Shown here in pieces: positions 42,247-42,308 of a DNA stretch of 42,308 bases; positions within the stretch are counted from its first letter, which is position 1; each line of letters opens with the position of its first letter. The DNA lies in the NCBI GenBank assembly GCA_022824405.1, contig JAJDZZ010000060.1, positions 1-42,308 of the forward strand. The letters are read 5' to 3'. The notes under the pieces were generated by a model that was given only the letters and a program-made list of their open reading frames with translations, made no database searches and had not been told where the DNA came from. The position numbers were made by a program, and so were the translations under genes. Origin of the DNA: Opitutales bacterium (GTDB taxonomy: Bacteria > Verrucomicrobiota > Verrucomicrobiia > Opitutales > UBA2995).

Positions 42247-42308
42247 TGGATGCCTGCAGCAACAGGAAAACCCTTACAATAAAATCCTGCTCGCGAAGGG
42301 ATCCTGTT

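Overview
The window looks like a chromosomal piece of a Verrucomicrobiota bacterium (Opitutae/Puniceicoccales-like) or a close Planctomycetes-Verrucomicrobia relative. This is an inference from gene families: four secreted type I sulfatases, a cytochrome-c/DUF1549/DUF1553 protein paired with a Tat-exported DUF1501 protein, a DUF1080 protein, many Gfo/Idh/MocA oxidoreductases, and a sdhCAB locus with a single large cytochrome b subunit. No rRNA, tRNA, integrase, intact IS or CRISPR array was seen.

Layout. 1-2100: a sulfatase framed by repeats (an octamer tandem array upstream, a MITE-like inverted repeat and a REP-like unit downstream). 2314-7479: a tight plus-strand operon, Gfo/Idh/MocA - nucleoside-type MFS permease - PHP-like DUF3604 protein - second Gfo/Idh/MocA. 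7825-10015: DUF1080 protein and sulfatase. 10188-13900: D-threonine-aldolase-like PLP enzyme, Gfo/Idh/MocA, xylose-isomerase-like TIM barrel, lone HicB-like antitoxin. 14060-20677 (minus): sulfatase with a C-terminal beta-sandwich-like domain, then the DUF1549/DUF1553 and DUF1501 pair. 20872-25346: sugar ABC transporter (ATPase, two permeases, lipoprotein binding protein) in translationally coupled order, followed by a truncated VapC toxin remnant. 25954-33333: sulfatase and mannonate-dehydratase-family enzyme (minus), agarase-like protein and FAH-family hydrolase (plus), then uxuB-like SDR and uxaC (minus). 33487-38434: TonB-C-like protein, second SDR, rhomboid protease, Gfo/Idh/MocA and zinc dehydrogenase. 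38756-42123: sdhC-sdhA-sdhB.

How it fits together (inference): exported sulfatases, and perhaps the agarase-like and DUF1080 proteins, act on a sulfated polysaccharide outside the cytoplasm. The ABC and MFS systems import sugars. UxaC, the UxuB-like SDR and the ManD-like enzyme would form the glucuronate -> fructuronate -> mannonate -> 2-keto-3-deoxygluconate route. The FAH protein and second SDR suggest oxidative breakdown of another sugar acid (fucose, rhamnose or pentose type). Succinate dehydrogenase is housekeeping respiration.

The most unusual aspect is between the genes. Nearly every long gap is built from a small vocabulary of short degenerate repeat modules: TTTGTGCC arrays, CGATCACGATT, ATCCGTGTAATCCGTGG, ATTCCTA arrays ending in a GGCGCC-loop-GGCGCC hairpin, CTCGC..GTCGCCAAG, and ACCACAAAAnGCACAAAAG. 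In at least two genes these repeats supply the stop codon and last residues. Two further elements, a REP-like unit with a constant loop and covarying stem and a 132-bp terminal-inverted-repeat element, look like non-autonomous mobile or structured elements.
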